This document shows positions 1-7,761 of a DNA stretch of 32,387 nt, one piece after another. Source of the DNA: Bacteroidota bacterium (GTDB lineage: Bacteria; Bacteroidota; Bacteroidia; Chitinophagales; Chitinophagaceae); NCBI GenBank assembly GCA_030706635.1, contig JAUZOD010000045.1, forward strand, positions 1 through 32,387, in the 5' to 3' direction. How positions within the stretch are numbered: position 1 is the first letter of the stretch; the number at the start of each line of letters is the position of its first letter. The notes below the pieces were generated by a model. It ran no database searches, was not told the origin of the DNA, and saw only the letters and a list, made by a program, of their open reading frames with translations. A program made the translations under genes and the position numbers.

Positions 1-900
1 AATTTCAAGCTTATATCCTTTGCCGCGTATAACAGCAATTTTGATATTCGGATCAAATTCCAGTTTTTTTCTAAGTTTTGATATGAACATATCGAGACTG
101 CGGCCAACTATAACACCTTGATCTTCCCATATCTCTTTTTGAAGCCGGCTTCGCTCTACAGCCTCGTTAGGAGACAGCGCAAAAATGCGTAGTACACGGG
201 TTTCCGTCTTGGTCAGGTCTATGGTCTTTTCATTTACCATGAGCTTACGAGCCTCGGTGTCGAACGACATTGACCCCAAAGTGAACATACCAGTATGCCG
301 ACTGTCGGGTAACTCGGGTAACTCAGGTAATGCCTTCCGCGACTTACCAGATATCAAAAAAAGAAATCCAGTGAATGCTAAAAATAACAGGGCACCCAAA
401 AAATATTCATTCTTTGCTGTAATTATACCCGTTGGTTTAAATTTAATGTTGATCATGTAACAGGCGATGGGTTGCGTTCTTCCTATACAGGCAACAATAT
501 CATCTTTCTTATTTTTTGATATAGCATATCCATAGGCTACACTGGCATTGGCACAGTTCAGTACGTTAACAACATAATCACGTGCCAGCGGGTCTTTGGC
601 CAACAAACGCTGAGTCGTATTGACGAGGGAGTCTGGTCGGAAAGTAAGATCATTTTCAAACCTGATCTGGTATTCATTTTCGGTTATCTTTTTTACCGGA
701 AGTACCCGTGATGTACTGTCGCCCGACTGCAATAGTATTTCATGCCCGATCCGGCGGAGTAAAACTTCCCTCCTGGCGATATCGTAGTCGTCACTGCCCG
801 CCATACTGAAAGCCACGCATATCAAAGAGATGAACATGAACAGTAACAACCCGTACAGGTATTTACGTTTCCCAGACAGGAGATCTCTTCTAACAAGCAT
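1..900 (-). CDS. Membrane-anchored winged-helix transcriptional regulator (partial, C-terminus cut by window edge)
   Basis: An open frame starts at the ATG whose complement lies at 898-900 and stays open for 300 codons to the window edge. The N-terminus is short and basic. A membrane helix follows at about residues 15-33, a probable periplasmic domain at 34-165 with Cys116, Cys138 and Cys147, and a second helix at about 166-183. A linker with a repeated Leu-Pro-Glu leads to an OmpR/PhoB-type winged helix from about 206 onward. The typical end of that fold, RGKGYKL, falls at the edge, so little is missing. DNA binding at the C-terminal end behind two membrane helices is the reverse of ToxR/CadC. 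I infer a one-component sensor that reads a periplasmic signal. The target is unknown; the divergent secreted protein at 1082 is a candidate. I am sure of the domain type and unsure of the signal. Confidence 0.85.
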   Translation of the reverse strand, partial: MLVRRDLLSGKRKYLYGLLLFMFISLICVAFSMAGSDDYDIARREVLLRRIGHEILLQSGDSTSRVLPVKKITENEYQIRFENDLTFRPDSLVNTTQRLLAKDPLARDYVVNVLNCANASVAYGYAISKNKKDDIVACIGRTQPIACYMINIKFKPTGIITAKNEYFLGALLFLAFTGFLFLISGKSRKALPELPELPDSRHTGMFTLGSMSFDTEARKLMVNEKTIDLTKTETRVLRIFALSPNEAVERSRLQKEIWEDQGVIVGRSLDMFISKLRKKLEFDPNIKIAVIRGKGYKLEI

Positions 901-1081
901 AATGTCAAGATATTATTTACAAAGTTTACATTTTTATTTACAATCCAGGTCCCGTAGACTGAAATAAATCAGGGTATTTTTATCGCAGCAACTTTAAAAG
1001 GATACGAAAAATAAAAGAAATGCCTTAAACGCATCTGACTTATCAGGAGATAGATCTACGTTAATTAAAACTACAAAAAAT

Positions 1082-1624
1082 ATGAAAAAAGTTATTTATG
1101 CGCTGATCTTACCGCTGGTTGTGGTAAGCGGACTAGTATTTGCCAATCGCGAAATCAAAAATGAAACTTCTAAAAAATCAACCCCAAAGCCACTCTCTGC
1201 TGCTGAAATGAAAGCCGAATTGAAAAAATGGGAGGCTACTCCTGACGGTATTAAGTACAAAAAGTGGGAAGCGTCTCCCGAGGGTAAAAAAGTTCTTGAC
1301 GGTGCTGCTAAAATAAGGAATCATACAAGTGCTTTTACCAATATGGAGGCTGTTGTAACCTCTCTTTCTCTTCCGCCAGGCTCACGATTAGGTTTCGGAG
1401 TGATGGCCAGGATTAATGGGGACGATTATATTCTAAGTTTTGGGCCGGAAAAGCCCAATGAATTTCAGCCATTGCATAGCCTGAAAGTTAACGACAAAAT
1501 AATTATAAGAAGTCATGGTGTATCGTGGGCGCCCAAGTATTCATATCCGATAGTATCAGGCGACTATGTAGAACGAGATAGTAAAATAATTTATAAACGT
1601 GCCCCTCGCAAAGGTGGTTGCTGA
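1082..1624 (+). CDS. Secreted protein of unknown function with a 12-residue tandem repeat
   Basis: This protein has 180 residues. A Sec signal peptide (MKKVIYALIL followed by a hydrophobic stretch) probably ends near the Ala-Asn at 21-22. Residues 48-59 and 60-71 form two tandem copies of a 12-residue unit: KKWEATPDGIKY and KKWEASPEGKKV. The C-terminal half (about 90-175) is rich in beta-prone residues and may be a small barrel or sandwich. The last residue is a lone Cys. The upstream region is AT-rich with no Shine-Dalgarno sequence, as is usual in Bacteroidota. The gene is divergent from the membrane-anchored regulator at 900 and might be its target, which is inference from position only. 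I do not recognise a family. Confidence 0.75.
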   Translation: MKKVIYALILPLVVVSGLVFANREIKNETSKKSTPKPLSAAEMKAELKKWEATPDGIKYKKWEASPEGKKVLDGAAKIRNHTSAFTNMEAVVTSLSLPPGSRLGFGVMARINGDDYILSFGPEKPNEFQPLHSLKVNDKIIIRSHGVSWAPKYSYPIVSGDYVERDSKIIYKRAPRKGGC

Positions 1625-1643
1625 GTAAAGTTATGATGGAAAG

Positions 1644-1664
1644 ACCTTTACGGAATTTAAAGGT
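1644..1664. terminator. Hairpin between convergent genes
   Basis: The arms ACCTTTA (1644-1650) and TAAAGGT (1658-1664) form a perfect 7-base-pair stem with a 7-base loop. It lies between the stop of the secreted protein (1624) and the stop of the membrane protein (1688). The stem is AT-rich and no clear U-tract follows directly, so a bidirectional terminator role is plausible but weakly supported. Confidence 0.35.
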
Positions 1665-1687
1665 AAAGAGAGTCAGAAACAACTTTT

Positions 1688-2347
1688 TTAGCTTGGCGTC
1701 GGCGACAACACCACGCACGATGCCCTCTCTAAGATCATATCAGACCTGTTATCTTCGGGCAAGATGATCTGGATCGTTAAAATATATCTGAAGTAGTAAG
1801 CAACAACGAGTGCGGCAGGAGTGCTGATTGATAGCCAGGTGGCCATATCCCTGGCGATTCCCTGCAAATGCTTATAGTAAAGCAGATATGCGCCCAGTCC
1901 GATAAGAATGCCAGCTACTGCAGCGAGAAAATAGCCCAGGATGCACTGCCATACCCATTTTTTTGGAAATTTAACCATCGGTTTTAATTGTATGGCATTG
2001 ATAATACCAATTGACAGGAACATAAATAATATGTCGAAGGGGACGAATAGCGTATAGTAACCGAGCCAGAACACCCAGGGCGTAAAGAATAAAAACGGCC
2101 AGATGCGGGTCAGGGCTTCGCGTTTCCCTGCCATTTGAAACAGCCTGTGCTGCGTTCTTGCAAGAAGGAAAACAAAAACAAATAAAGACAGGGTATGCAT
2201 AATAAACTGCGGGGTCGTTAACAGTTTATCATGATCGCCGGTAAGCCCATGCGCAATAAGCGGGTGAAAAAGTCCTAACGCGCCGGAATAAACGGCGATG
2301 TTGCCCGTTACCCACTTTTTTAAAAAAATGTTTTTAGCTGATTCCAT
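1688..2347 (-). CDS. Polytopic membrane protein of unknown function
   Basis: The protein has about 219 residues counted from MESAKN at 2347; an in-frame ATG at 2380 would add 11 residues. I prefer 2347 because the longer start lies in the short divergent promoter region shared with the AraC gene. Six or so hydrophobic segments can be seen: around GNIAVYSGALGLFHPLI, MHTLSLFVFVFLL, IWPFLFFTPWVFWLGYY, FDILFMFLSIGII, CILGYFLAAVAGILIGLG and ISTPAALVVAYYFRYIL. No catalytic or ligand-binding motif is obvious and I do not recognise the family. It is divergent from the AraC-type regulator at 2433, a common arrangement for a regulator and its target. Confidence 0.7.
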   Translation of the reverse strand: MESAKNIFLKKWVTGNIAVYSGALGLFHPLIAHGLTGDHDKLLTTPQFIMHTLSLFVFVFLLARTQHRLFQMAGKREALTRIWPFLFFTPWVFWLGYYTLFVPFDILFMFLSIGIINAIQLKPMVKFPKKWVWQCILGYFLAAVAGILIGLGAYLLYYKHLQGIARDMATWLSISTPAALVVAYYFRYILTIQIILPEDNRSDMILERASCVVLSPTPS

Positions 2348-2432
2348 AAATTTGTAATTAATGATGCAAAGAACCACCATTGCACGGGCGGGAAAAAGGG
2401 TATTTTCTGCCTAAAATGATATATTTTATGCC

Positions 2433-3434
2433 ATGGCTTTACAGGGAACGGTCATTCGCACTGTTTTTCAAACGGCTACTTCATTTGGAGTAGCTTTCGA
2501 TACACTCTGCCAGATGTCGGGCATCAGCCCGGAAGAAATTGGAAACTCGGAAAATATGGTTGAATGGGAGAAAGCGGCGCTCATTTGGGTGCCTCTTTTA
2601 AAGTTGTCGGGTGATCCATTGATTGGCCTGCACATAGGCATGGGCGTAAACAGGCTGCTTCACGGAATGGTGGGCTTTTTGATTCAAAGCAGCAGAGATC
2701 TTGACCAGGGGCTGCGGATGTTATGCCGGTATGGCCAAATGACATCGCCGATGGTTGAATACCGCTGTACCATCGGTGACGCAGCTGTTCTTGAGATCAC
2801 GCAGAATAAGATGTGGCTAATGAAACATCCGGAACCAGCAAGGCACGCCAATGACTTTTTATTCGCAGCGATCGTCAATACGCTCGGTGCCCTGTCGGGA
2901 AAGCACATTGTTCCGCTAAGGATTGAGCTGGCTTACAAACCGCGGGAAATTTCAGAATACAGGAAGTTCTTTGGCTGCGAGGTGCTTTTCAATAAAAATG
3001 CCAACCGCATTGTTCTAAGTAAAGAAGCCATAGCGACGCCTATACTCACCAGCGATCAATCCATGTTTCAGCTATTCAACTCCATTATGGCCGACAAGCA
3101 AGCGTTGCTGGCCACTAACAGTACCGCAGAAAATTTAAAACAGGTACTATTCATGCAGTTCAAGGGAAGGATACCTACGATTGAAGAAGCAGCCTCGGCA
3201 TTGAATATGACAGCACGTCATTTGCAACGCAAACTGCTGCAGGAACAAACCAGCTTCCGCGCACTTGCAGGAGCAGCAAGAAAAGAAATTGCCCTTCAGT
3301 TGATGCAGAACCCGGCCATAAAAATATCCGATATTTCCGATATCTTAGGTTACTCAGATCTTACTGCATTTAGAAAAGCCTTTAAATCGTGGACGAATTC
3401 AACACCGGGGGCAATAAGAAAGGGCCGGGTGTAA
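2433..3434 (+). CDS. AraC-family transcriptional regulator
   Basis: This 333-residue protein has the two-part build of the OruR/ArgR-like AraC subgroup. Residues about 15-205 resemble the arabinose-binding-like N-terminal domain (GDPLIGLHIG, then a run on a full-length sensor fold). Residues about 235-330 form the double helix-turn-helix: first helix pair around TIEEAASALNMTARHLQRKL, second around ISDISDILGYSDLTAFRKAF, ending in the usual W...TP...R. Proteins of this type bind DNA as dimers and respond to a small molecule held by the N-terminal domain. The gene is divergent from the membrane protein at 1688-2347 and convergent with the cytochrome-porin operon. Either could be its target; the divergent gene is the more usual choice. 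The inducer cannot be told from sequence. Confidence 0.9.
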   Translation: MALQGTVIRTVFQTATSFGVAFDTLCQMSGISPEEIGNSENMVEWEKAALIWVPLLKLSGDPLIGLHIGMGVNRLLHGMVGFLIQSSRDLDQGLRMLCRYGQMTSPMVEYRCTIGDAAVLEITQNKMWLMKHPEPARHANDFLFAAIVNTLGALSGKHIVPLRIELAYKPREISEYRKFFGCEVLFNKNANRIVLSKEAIATPILTSDQSMFQLFNSIMADKQALLATNSTAENLKQVLFMQFKGRIPTIEEAASALNMTARHLQRKLLQEQTSFRALAGAARKEIALQLMQNPAIKISDISDILGYSDLTAFRKAFKSWTNSTPGAIRKGRV

Positions 3435-3485
3435 AAAGCTGTTTATTTCAATATTTATCGTTTCGACGTTTTAGGTATATTTATT

Positions 3486-3761
3486 CTATTGCTTCATAAA
3501 TTCGACAATCTTTTTCCTTTCTTCGTCTGTGAGCAGGGCCCGGCTTTGCATATGCAGCCCAATGGTTTCCCACTGCTCAGCAGAGAAGGAAGCGGCCGAC
3601 GGCGTATTGTGACAACGCTGACAATTTTCAGTCCATAACTGCACACCCGTTTTAGCAGCTACTTTTTGACTTACTTTACACCCGTTAACGCTGAAAACAG
3701 CTATCAGTCCGGCGGAAATAATTAACAGTGACGCAATACTTTTTATAGATATGGTTGTCAT
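3486..3761 (-). CDS. Small lipoprotein monohaem cytochrome c
   Basis: This 91-residue protein begins with a hydrophobic signal that ends in a lipobox-like VNGC, so it is probably lipid-anchored. A single haem c site CQRCH follows. The segment around LHMQSRALLTDEERKKIVEFM has the form of the C-terminal helix region of small cytochromes, where the Met would be the sixth haem iron ligand. It is a one-electron carrier in the envelope. It is the last gene of a three-gene minus-strand operon and lies 11 bases after the porin gene. The partner oxidase or reductase is not in this window. Confidence 0.88.
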   Translation of the reverse strand: MTTISIKSIASLLIISAGLIAVFSVNGCKVSQKVAAKTGVQLWTENCQRCHNTPSAASFSAEQWETIGLHMQSRALLTDEERKKIVEFMKQ

Positions 3762-3772
3762 GGTAAACGACT

Positions 3773-4987
3773 TTATAGTTCGATAGAAAATTGCAAGAAG
3801 AAAGAGGCCGATTTAGTATAAGTACCCTGATCGCCCAATGTTGTGCTGGTGGTTTTGCTGGATAAATATCCGAATTTCAATGCCGTACGCCAGTTAAGCC
3901 AATATAGCAGTGCGGCTTCCACAAGATTTGATTTTTGACCCCATAACGAATTTTTGGGAGTAGTGAAATTACCCAGTCGGAACGCTGCTTCCAGGTTTTT
4001 AACCAGCTTATTGTGGGAGCCTGCCGGACGAATGGATATCTGGGCAAAACCGGAACTATTATTATTGTCAAAAGAATAGGAGGTGGAATCGTTCGGGTTC
4101 AAATAATTCTGTTTATCAATATGTATATAATTATACTGCCCTTTTATATTGAGTAATATCGGATTGAATAGTTTTACATAATTCGCATCCAGTGCAAACA
4201 TGCCGGACTTCCTCCCCTGAAAGGAGGAATTATCGTCTCCCACAGTTCCATATAAACCACTTACACCAATTTCCAGGGAAGAATTGGAGAAAGGCAGTAA
4301 TCCAAGCCTTGCCGTGACGGTTTTGTTTTCGTTGTTATCAACGATGCCGGCGCCTTGTATTTCTCCATCGGGCAGCAATTGCATTCCATTGGTTACACTG
4401 ATATCATAATTCCATTTCATGTTACCCAGGGGCAGGCCGCCTTCTACTTCTACACCAAAATCGCTGCCCGGTGGTAAATCCGCAACGCCGGCAGGATCAG
4501 TGGGAAGCTTGTCGATCCAGCCCGCGGCCAGTCTTTTATTATAGGTACCAAAGGGAATGACCAGGTATCCGGCTCTTATGATAAGCCCGGGCGCAGCGAA
4601 GTAAGAAATATCCGCCCAATTCACGCCCAGTGAGTTCCCGTCAAAAGAAGGTTCAAATTCAAGCAGGAACTTTTCCCCGTGCCGCCAAAGCAGCATCGGA
4701 CTAAATTCGTAGTGATCTGCATCGGCCAGGCTATTTGTCTTGGAAATCTGGCTGGTTCCGTTTGATGTAACCGTCGTCTTGTTGGTCACAAATCCGAATG
4801 TTGCCAATCCAACGACCATGAAATGATCCTCTCCGGGCTTCTTGTAGGCAACCTGTTTCTCTAGGTCAGCTAACCGGTCATATACCGATGAATCAACGGT
4901 GGTTTGCTGGGCCTGCAGATGCTGTTCAAAACTGTTAATAGAAAGCAGTAACAGCAATAGTTTTGGTAAATTCATTTTGATTCTCAT
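3773..4987 (-). CDS. Outer-membrane porin-like beta-barrel protein
   Basis: This 404-residue protein has a signal peptide ending near LQAQQ, then a short predicted coiled coil (SVYDRLADLEKQVAYKK). Alternating aromatic/hydrophobic beta-strands fill the rest. The C-terminus SASFFLQFSIEL ends in the short strand typical of outer-membrane barrels. Two starts are possible (4987 or the ATG four codons later); both keep the signal. An N-terminal coiled coil followed by a barrel resembles the OprP/OprO-like porin class, so selective diffusion of a small anion or solute is one option. Because it lies between two cytochrome c genes (30 bases after one stop, 11 bases before the next start), a porin-cytochrome role is another. 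The substrate cannot be assigned. Confidence 0.8.
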   Translation of the reverse strand: MRIKMNLPKLLLLLLSINSFEQHLQAQQTTVDSSVYDRLADLEKQVAYKKPGEDHFMVVGLATFGFVTNKTTVTSNGTSQISKTNSLADADHYEFSPMLLWRHGEKFLLEFEPSFDGNSLGVNWADISYFAAPGLIIRAGYLVIPFGTYNKRLAAGWIDKLPTDPAGVADLPPGSDFGVEVEGGLPLGNMKWNYDISVTNGMQLLPDGEIQGAGIVDNNENKTVTARLGLLPFSNSSLEIGVSGLYGTVGDDNSSFQGRKSGMFALDANYVKLFNPILLNIKGQYNYIHIDKQNYLNPNDSTSYSFDNNNSSGFAQISIRPAGSHNKLVKNLEAAFRLGNFTTPKNSLWGQKSNLVEAALLYWLNWRTALKFGYLSSKTTSTTLGDQGTYTKSASFFLQFSIEL

Positions 4988-5017
4988 ACCGCAATGCTTA
5001 TAAGGTGATGGAGGGGG

Positions 5018-5425
5018 CTATTTTTTTGGAGTCTTATTTAGCGTACGTATATAGTCAACCAGTTCCCAGCGCTGCTTTTCCGTAAAAGTCGTTTTGTATT
5101 GAGGCATGGGTTTTCGTCCTTCTGATATTTTATAAAATAAGGAGCCATCTGTTTCTGAAAGCAGTGCAACTGAGGTATGGTCTGCCGGTTTAGGATCCAG
5201 TGCAGCTGCAGCGGGCCCGTCGCCTTTTCCTTTTGTACCATGACAGGGAGTACAGTTCGCCGTGTATATCGCCCCACCTTCCTTCAATGTAATAGCGTCT
5301 CCCGGAATTGGGTTTTTCAGGCTCTTTGCATCGGGGGGCGCTATCCAGGGCTTCGATTGCGCCTGCACCCGAACGAAAATTGCTGAGGTCAAAATCAGAA
5401 TAAACACCGATGTCCTGATAGACAT
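5018..5425 (-). CDS. Periplasmic class I cytochrome c
   Basis: I start this at MSIRTSV (5425), which gives a normal signal peptide ending near VQAQS; in-frame codons further upstream would only add a non-signal extension. The mature part is about 115 residues. It has one haem site CTPCHG followed by TKGKGDG, and a likely Met ligand in GRKPMPQYK. The end, ELVDYIRTL, is the usual C-terminal helix of class I cytochromes. It is the first gene of the operon that continues with the porin and the lipoprotein cytochrome, so the three are probably made together and could pass electrons in series. Confidence 0.9.
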   Translation of the reverse strand: MSIRTSVFILILTSAIFVRVQAQSKPWIAPPDAKSLKNPIPGDAITLKEGGAIYTANCTPCHGTKGKGDGPAAAALDPKPADHTSVALLSETDGSLFYKISEGRKPMPQYKTTFTEKQRWELVDYIRTLNKTPKK

Positions 5426-5903
5426 TTTACTTATAATAGAAGACTTTGGCATAAGATAGATTATAACAATGATCAAAATAGCTTCTGAGATGTCATGCTA
5501 AAATTGTCTTAAAAAGAAATGGGGAACGATGACTTTTATCAATAACCGGTATGACTTTCGTTGAACGCCTGGTTTATAGCAGCAGGTCATGAAAACTATT
5601 CGTCGGCACCGGCAACCAGAGGCCTATTCTCCCTTTAAACGTCTGCTGTATTGATCCTCAGGGCGGAACTTCCCAATGATCAGGAGGTTGTTCAGGTGCT
5701 TCTGCATCAATTGCTGCTGAAGGCTGCAGAGCCGGATTTAGATTCATCGATTGGCCGGGAAATTGCATGCACTACACTGCAGAGTGGCAATTGAAGGAAT
5801 GGTTTACCGAAATGATTGAATTCTGTGTGCATTTCTTAAAGGGCCAGGGAGGAAGAAGGATATCTATTCAAAATGAACACCAATAGATAATTAATAAAAA
5901 GCA
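5426..5903. other. Gap of 478 bases with a possible degraded coding stretch
   Basis: No intact gene is seen. On the plus strand, 5650-5880 has coding-like codon patterns in two frames that do not join. One frame contains DQEVVQVLLHQLLLKAAEPD and the next MHYTAEWQLKEWFTEMIEFC, which ends at a stop at 5884-5886. A frameshifted remnant is the simplest reading, but I recognise no family and chance is possible. The left part (5426-5560) should hold the promoter of the cytochrome-porin operon; I found no clean match to the Bacteroidota consensus there. Confidence 0.25.
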
Positions 5904-6446
5904 ATGGAAATGAGACTTAAGCAAATCCTAACGATTTCAACAATCGTTGCAGGAATATCTCTTTCTGGCAACTGGTATGTGGATACGCCGAACGCAAAGC
6001 TGAACTTTACCGTAGAAGGGCCGTTTGGAACCGTGCACGGCAGTTTCACTGGCCTGGAGGCGACCATAAAGTTTGATGAAAAGGATCTTTCTGGAAGTTC
6101 CATGTCAGCGAGTATTGATGCAAAAACAGTAAGTACCGGAATCGGCCTGCGCAATAGAGACCTTAGAAATGAAGAAAAATGGCTAAATACGGATAAATAT
6201 CCTCGTATCAATTTTCGATCGAGGAAGATTGAAAAGACTACTAACGGCTATAAAGTAATAGGCGATTTGACTATCAAGGGGATTGTTAAATCCGCAGAGA
6301 TCCCGTTCACTTTTTCCAGTAAAGGAACTACCGGGCTTTTTGCCGGACATTTTACTATTAATCGGACCGATTACAATCTTGGCAACGCAGGTGGCTCGGT
6401 GGGTAGTATAATAACAATAATTCTCACGGTGCCCGTTAAAAATTAG
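5904..6446 (+). CDS. YceI-family lipocalin-like periplasmic protein
   Basis: This 180-residue protein has the YceI pattern from about residue 23: W..D...AKLNFTVEGPFGTVHGSF, then the LRNRDLRNEEKWLNTDKYP signature, and the closing segment FTINRTDYNLG with a Gly-rich turn. YceI proteins are beta-barrels that bind a polyisoprenoid chain; their cellular role is often unclear. The first 20 residues are hydrophobic enough for an export signal, though no clear cleavage site shows. A start two codons later (Met-Arg-Leu-Lys) is also possible. It is not obviously in an operon with the metal transporter 180 bases downstream, which has its own promoter-like box. Confidence 0.9.
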   Translation: MEMRLKQILTISTIVAGISLSGNWYVDTPNAKLNFTVEGPFGTVHGSFTGLEATIKFDEKDLSGSSMSASIDAKTVSTGIGLRNRDLRNEEKWLNTDKYPRINFRSRKIEKTTNGYKVIGDLTIKGIVKSAEIPFTFSSKGTTGLFAGHFTINRTDYNLGNAGGSVGSIITIILTVPVKN

Positions 6447-6610
6447 ATTAATATTATTTCTGGTGTTGAAATATGTAGTAACGATGAGCCCAATGCTGCA
6501 AAAGCAGGATGATCTCCTGAAACCCCAATCGATTCATTTGAATATGGATGAGATTCATTGAATTCTAAGGTAATGAACAGGCATGAAATGCCGGTTTGGA
6601 ATCGCCTTTT

Positions 6611-6618
6611 TAATTTTG
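6611..6618 (+). promoter_or_regulatory. Bacteroidota-type -7 box (TAATTTTG)
   Basis: TAATTTTG fits the TAnnTTTG consensus exactly and ends 7 bases before the ATG at 6626. No TTG lies at the expected 19-base spacing. If it is used, transcription would begin at or next to the start codon, giving a leaderless or nearly leaderless message. Confidence 0.4.
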
Positions 6619-6625
6619 AATTATT

Positions 6626-7312
6626 ATGCACCAGGAAAAACATTTGAAGAGTTCTGAATTTATTGCGGATGTTGTGATTGGCATGTCGGATGGATTGACA
6701 GTTCCATTTGCACTTGCTGCAGGAATAAGCAGCGCAGTTGCTGATAATCATATCGTTACTACAGCGGGCATTGCAGAAATTATTGCAGGCTCCATTGCCA
6801 TGGGTTTGGGCGGGTATCTGGCCGGCAAAACGGAGCAGGAGCATTATGCTTCTGAATTGACACGGGAGTATGACGAAGTGGAAAAAGTACCGGAAATCGA
6901 AAAACAGGAAATTAAAGACATATTTAATGAATATGGGTTGAGTCCGCAAGCCCAGAAAGTTATTGTCGATGAATTGGCGGTCGATAAGAATAAATGGGTA
7001 GGGTTTATGATGAAATATGAATTGGGCCTGGAAAAACCTGATGCCAATCGTGCCCGGATAAGCGCCCTGACAATTGGCGTTTCCTATATTGTGGGTGGCG
7101 TTATTCCACTGCTTCCTTATTTTTTTACAGCTACACCCATTGAGGGATTGAAACTTTCGGCGGGTATTACCATCGTTTGCCTATTTGTCTTTGGGTTTTT
7201 TAAAAGCAAGGTCACTGGTCAACCGGTCCTTAAAGGAGCTATAAAGGTAACGGTCATCGGAGCGCTTGCCGCTGCTGCAGCTTTTTTTGCTGCAAAATTA
7301 ATTGGCGGATGA
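6626..7312 (+). CDS. VIT1/CCC1-family metal transporter
   Basis: This 228-residue membrane protein opens with the family signature: HLKSSEFIADVVIGMSDGLT and then VPFALAAG. It continues through IIAGSIAMGLGGYLAGKTEQEHY, a conserved segment. A charged cytoplasmic stretch (about 75-140) is rich in Glu and includes MMKYELGLEKPD. In plant VIT1 the matching region binds metal through Glu and Met residues. Three further hydrophobic segments complete the five-helix fold. Family members carry Fe(II) or Mn(II) out of the cytoplasm, usually in exchange for protons. The start is fixed because the family signature begins within ten residues of the Met. Iron or manganese detoxification is the likely role. 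Confidence 0.92.
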   Translation: MHQEKHLKSSEFIADVVIGMSDGLTVPFALAAGISSAVADNHIVTTAGIAEIIAGSIAMGLGGYLAGKTEQEHYASELTREYDEVEKVPEIEKQEIKDIFNEYGLSPQAQKVIVDELAVDKNKWVGFMMKYELGLEKPDANRARISALTIGVSYIVGGVIPLLPYFFTATPIEGLKLSAGITIVCLFVFGFFKSKVTGQPVLKGAIKVTVIGALAAAAAFFAAKLIGG

Positions 7313-7337
7313 ATTTACATCGTTCGAATGGTTCTGA

Positions 7338-7526
7338 AGTTTAAAACGCGGATCAAAGACAACACTTGAATTTCAGATACAGGGAAATAATATCAGAGAT
7401 CAGATCGACGGGCTGGGTAACGACTGTATCTTGTTTCACCCGCACTCCTTACAGAACTCTAAAGATATGCCTGAAGACATCTCAAATGTCTTACCCAAAG
7501 TTGATGAACTAATCAAATTGATGTAA
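7338..7526 (+). pseudogene. Open stretch that may be the tail of a lost gene
   Basis: An open frame of 62 codons with no good start runs from just after a stop at 7335 to TAA at 7524-7526. It has coding-like composition (GNNIRDQIDGLGNDC, later MPEDISNVLPKVDELIKLM). I do not recognise the family. It may be the remaining 3' end of a deleted gene. The rest of the 449-base gap (7527-7761) shows no gene I can support. Confidence 0.25.
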
Positions 7527-7723
7527 GCCTGTCGCCTTCCTTAATAAAGGGCACCTGAGCTTCGGAAAATGCAAGCCAGACAATCGTTGCCCTTAGTTGA
7601 CATCCGGAAAAGGCCCTTCTGCTCTGCCTCCGGAATTTATTACTGATGATATACAGAAATCCCCCTTGACCATCACCGCATATTTGCGGGATCAACCAAT
7701 CAGAAAGTCTAAATTAGTGCTGC

Positions 7724-7735
7724 CCTGAAATCAGG
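7724..7735. promoter_or_regulatory. Short palindrome upstream of the glycosidase
   Basis: CCTGA-AA-TCAGG is a perfect 5-base-pair inverted repeat that ends 26 bases before the ATG at 7762. It could be an operator half-site pair, but such short palindromes also arise by chance. Confidence 0.2.
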
Positions 7736-7761
7736 AAGGCCTGCATTCAAATTATTTTTTC

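Noticed and set aside
6443-6949. 168-residue open frame on the minus strand
   Set aside because: It is antisense to the VIT-type transporter and lacks any domain; it is a by-product of the coding strand.
7513-7695. 60-residue open frame on the minus strand
   Set aside because: No family features, no promoter, and it overlaps the end of a more coding-like stretch on the plus strand.
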